Origin: Desulfobacterales bacterium
Lineage (GTDB): Bacteria > Desulfobacterota > Desulfobacteria > Desulfobacterales > ETH-SRB1
Direction of reading: 5' to 3'
NCBI GenBank assembly: GCA_030017395.1
Contig: JASEIZ010000117.1
Span: 1-6,595 of the forward strand
Length of the DNA: 6,595 nt
The position numbers were made by a program, and so were the translations under genes. Below, piece after piece: positions 5,992 through 6,595 of the stretch. The notes under the pieces are model-generated. The model worked only from the letters and a program-made list of their open reading frames with translations. It was not told the DNA's origin and did no database searches. The first letter of the stretch is position 1. The number at the start of each line of letters is the position of its first letter.

Positions 5992-6020
5992 ATCATACCG
6001 GATTCCGGTATAACGGTCAA
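5992..6020 (-). promoter_or_regulatory. Sigma-70 promoter of higBA
   Basis: On the minus strand TTGACC (6020-6015) and TATGAT (5997-5992) are separated by exactly 17 bases. Each differs from consensus by one base (TTGACA, TATAAT). Transcription should start near 5985, leaving a leader of about 22 bases before higB. Confidence 0.8.
5995..6011. promoter_or_regulatory. Palindromic operator in the higBA promoter
   Basis: ATACCGGATTCCGGTAT: perfect 8-base arms around one central base. It fills the promoter spacer and overlaps the -10 box, so HigA or HigBA bound here would block RNA polymerase. The assignment to HigA is inferred from position and from known autoregulation of higBA operons. Confidence 0.75.
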
Positions 6021-6086
6021 GGCTTTTTTTGATAAGATTTAGGTGGAGTTGACCAAAGCGTTGAAGCAGGTGGAAGTAATATTCAC

Positions 6087-6109
6087 GGGACACGCTTACG
6101 ACGCTTACG
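6087..6109 (+). other. GGGACA motif with tandem 9-mer before RAYT fragment 2
   Basis: GGGACA (6087-6092) runs into two adjacent copies of ACGCTTACG (6092-6100 and 6101-6109), then GGGATGTC. It lies about 100 bases before the start of the second transposase fragment, in the same orientation as the corresponding motif before the first one. The rest of 6021-6189 shows no gene. Confidence 0.4.
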
Positions 6110-6189
6110 GGATGTCTCATTAGTTTTAATATATAACGTTCGTGCAGAAAGTGCCTGGCTCTCTTTCAGCGATATGAAAAATACAGATT

Positions 6190-6261
6190 ATGCCAAGATT
6201 AGATGTTCCTGGAGTGTTGCACAATGTGCTGGCCTTGGGAATTTACAATATTGGGCTGTAA
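6190..6261 (+). pseudogene. N-terminal scrap of a second RAYT transposase
   Basis: The 23-residue frame MPRLDVPGVLHNVLALGIYN... is clearly the opening of a RAYT (compare MPRKSRIDAPGALHHIIVRG in the first one), with two residues missing after MPR. It stops at TAA 6259-6261, exactly where repeat copy D begins, so nearly the whole gene, including both catalytic motifs, is absent. Confidence 0.7.
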
Positions 6262-6312
6262 TGAAGCTCCCCGCCGCAAGCAGCGGGGAATGCGCTCGCT
6301 GTTCAGTTCAAT
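6260..6312 (+). repeat. Palindromic repeat, copy D (extended form)
   Basis: Starts AATGAAGCTCCCCGC, then CGCAAGCA, GCGGGGAATGCGCTCGCTG and TTCAGTTCAAT. The CCCCGC/GCGGGG stem and the tail match copy A. It lies between the scrap of a transposase and a superoxide dismutase gene without its beginning. Confidence 0.85.
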
Positions 6313-6595
6313 AATGCGGCTCAGGTTTGGAACCATACATTTTACTGGCAATCAATGAGACCGAATGGCGTGGGATTCCCTACAGGTGACATCGCAGAGA
6401 AGATTGATGCCGATTTCGAGGGCTATGACAATTTCATTGAAAAATTGAAAAATGCCGGTCTTACCCAGTTCGGCAGCGGGTGGGCATGGCTGGTGCTGAA
6501 CAATAACAAGCTCGAGATTATGAAAACCTCAAATGCCGATACACCCATAGCTCATGGCGTGAAGCCCTTGTTGACGGTCGATGTCTTGGAGCATG
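6307..6595 (+). pseudogene. Fe/Mn superoxide dismutase, 5'-truncated and running off the edge
   Basis: Superoxide dismutase converts superoxide to oxygen and hydrogen peroxide. The visible part starts at FNNAAQVWNHTFYW, with one metal-binding histidine in WNH, and continues through TQFGSGWAWLVL and MKTSNADTPI to LLTVDVLEH at the right edge, with the metal-binding aspartate and histidine in DVLEH. GSGWAWL and PIAHGVKPLL fit the iron-type (sodB-like) branch. The first 65-70 residues, including the first metal-binding histidine, are missing. The frame enters repeat D and meets TGA at 6262-6264 with no ATG in between, so it cannot make an active enzyme. In DVLEH a leucine (TTG) replaces the almost invariant tryptophan (TGG), a further sign of decay. 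The end lies outside the window. Confidence 0.85.

Noticed and set aside
5964..6020. Longer HigB starting at 6020 or 5996
   Set aside because: These codons lie on the -35 and -10 boxes of the promoter and so cannot be in the transcript. The family N-terminus matches the start at 5963.
1..6595. CRISPR array, tRNA or rRNA
   Set aside because: No regularly spaced direct repeats, cloverleaf or rRNA-like sequence was seen. The repeats present are dispersed palindromes.

Overview
The window reads like an accessory, partly decayed stretch of a bacterial chromosome. The source is most likely a Desulfobacterota-type (former deltaproteobacterial) anaerobe. That is an inference from the kinds of proteins present (a small CPWW-type SAM methyltransferase, REP-associated transposase relics, an iron-type superoxide dismutase, HigBA); there is no rRNA or other taxonomic marker. 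Most of the window has moderate, slightly AT-rich composition, but about 3776-5030 is clearly GC-rich on both coding and non-coding frames and looks imported.

Layout from left to right. 1-335: gene-free, with small hairpins at its left edge. 336-1598 (+): an intact GT-B glycosyltransferase with a good ribosome binding site. 1634-2104 (-): a small predicted lipoprotein. 2167-2350 (-): the 3' end of an unrecognised gene, cut off exactly where a GC-rich palindromic repeat begins (copy A, 2349-2401). 2397-2945 (-): an intact class I SAM-dependent methyltransferase whose stop codon lies inside repeat A. 3006-3045: a degenerate copy B of the same repeat. 3084-3715 (-): a wrecked REP-associated tyrosine transposase (RAYT, Y1/HUH type) with three independent lesions. 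3788-4847 (-): a GC-rich ATP-grasp ligase gene of the D-Ala-D-Ala ligase superfamily broken by one frameshift, preceded by the last 53 codons of another GC-rich gene (4865-5026). 5027-5362: gene-free, but with a long bulged hairpin, a 9-bp inverted repeat and a perfect 15-bp-arm palindrome (repeat copy C). 5363-5963 (-): a HigB toxin / HigA antitoxin pair with a near-consensus promoter whose spacer and -10 box contain a perfect 17-bp palindromic operator. 6190-6261 (+): the first 23 codons of a second RAYT. It is followed at once by repeat copy D (6260-6312), which is fused to an iron/manganese superoxide dismutase lacking its first third and running off the right edge.

The unifying theme is a family of palindromic repeats (four copies) lying among relics of two RAYT transposases, the class of enzyme known to mobilise such repeats. 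Two of the four copies sit exactly where a gene has lost its 5' part, and in both the surviving fragment starts after the same repeat end (TGTTCAGTTCAA). The intact genes (glycosyltransferase, lipoprotein, methyltransferase, HigBA) do not form one pathway. HigBA is probably a self-maintaining module. I see no CRISPR array, tRNA, rRNA or complete transposon. The best candidates for something not previously described are the repeat-bounded gene truncations and the bulged hairpin at 5109-5173.
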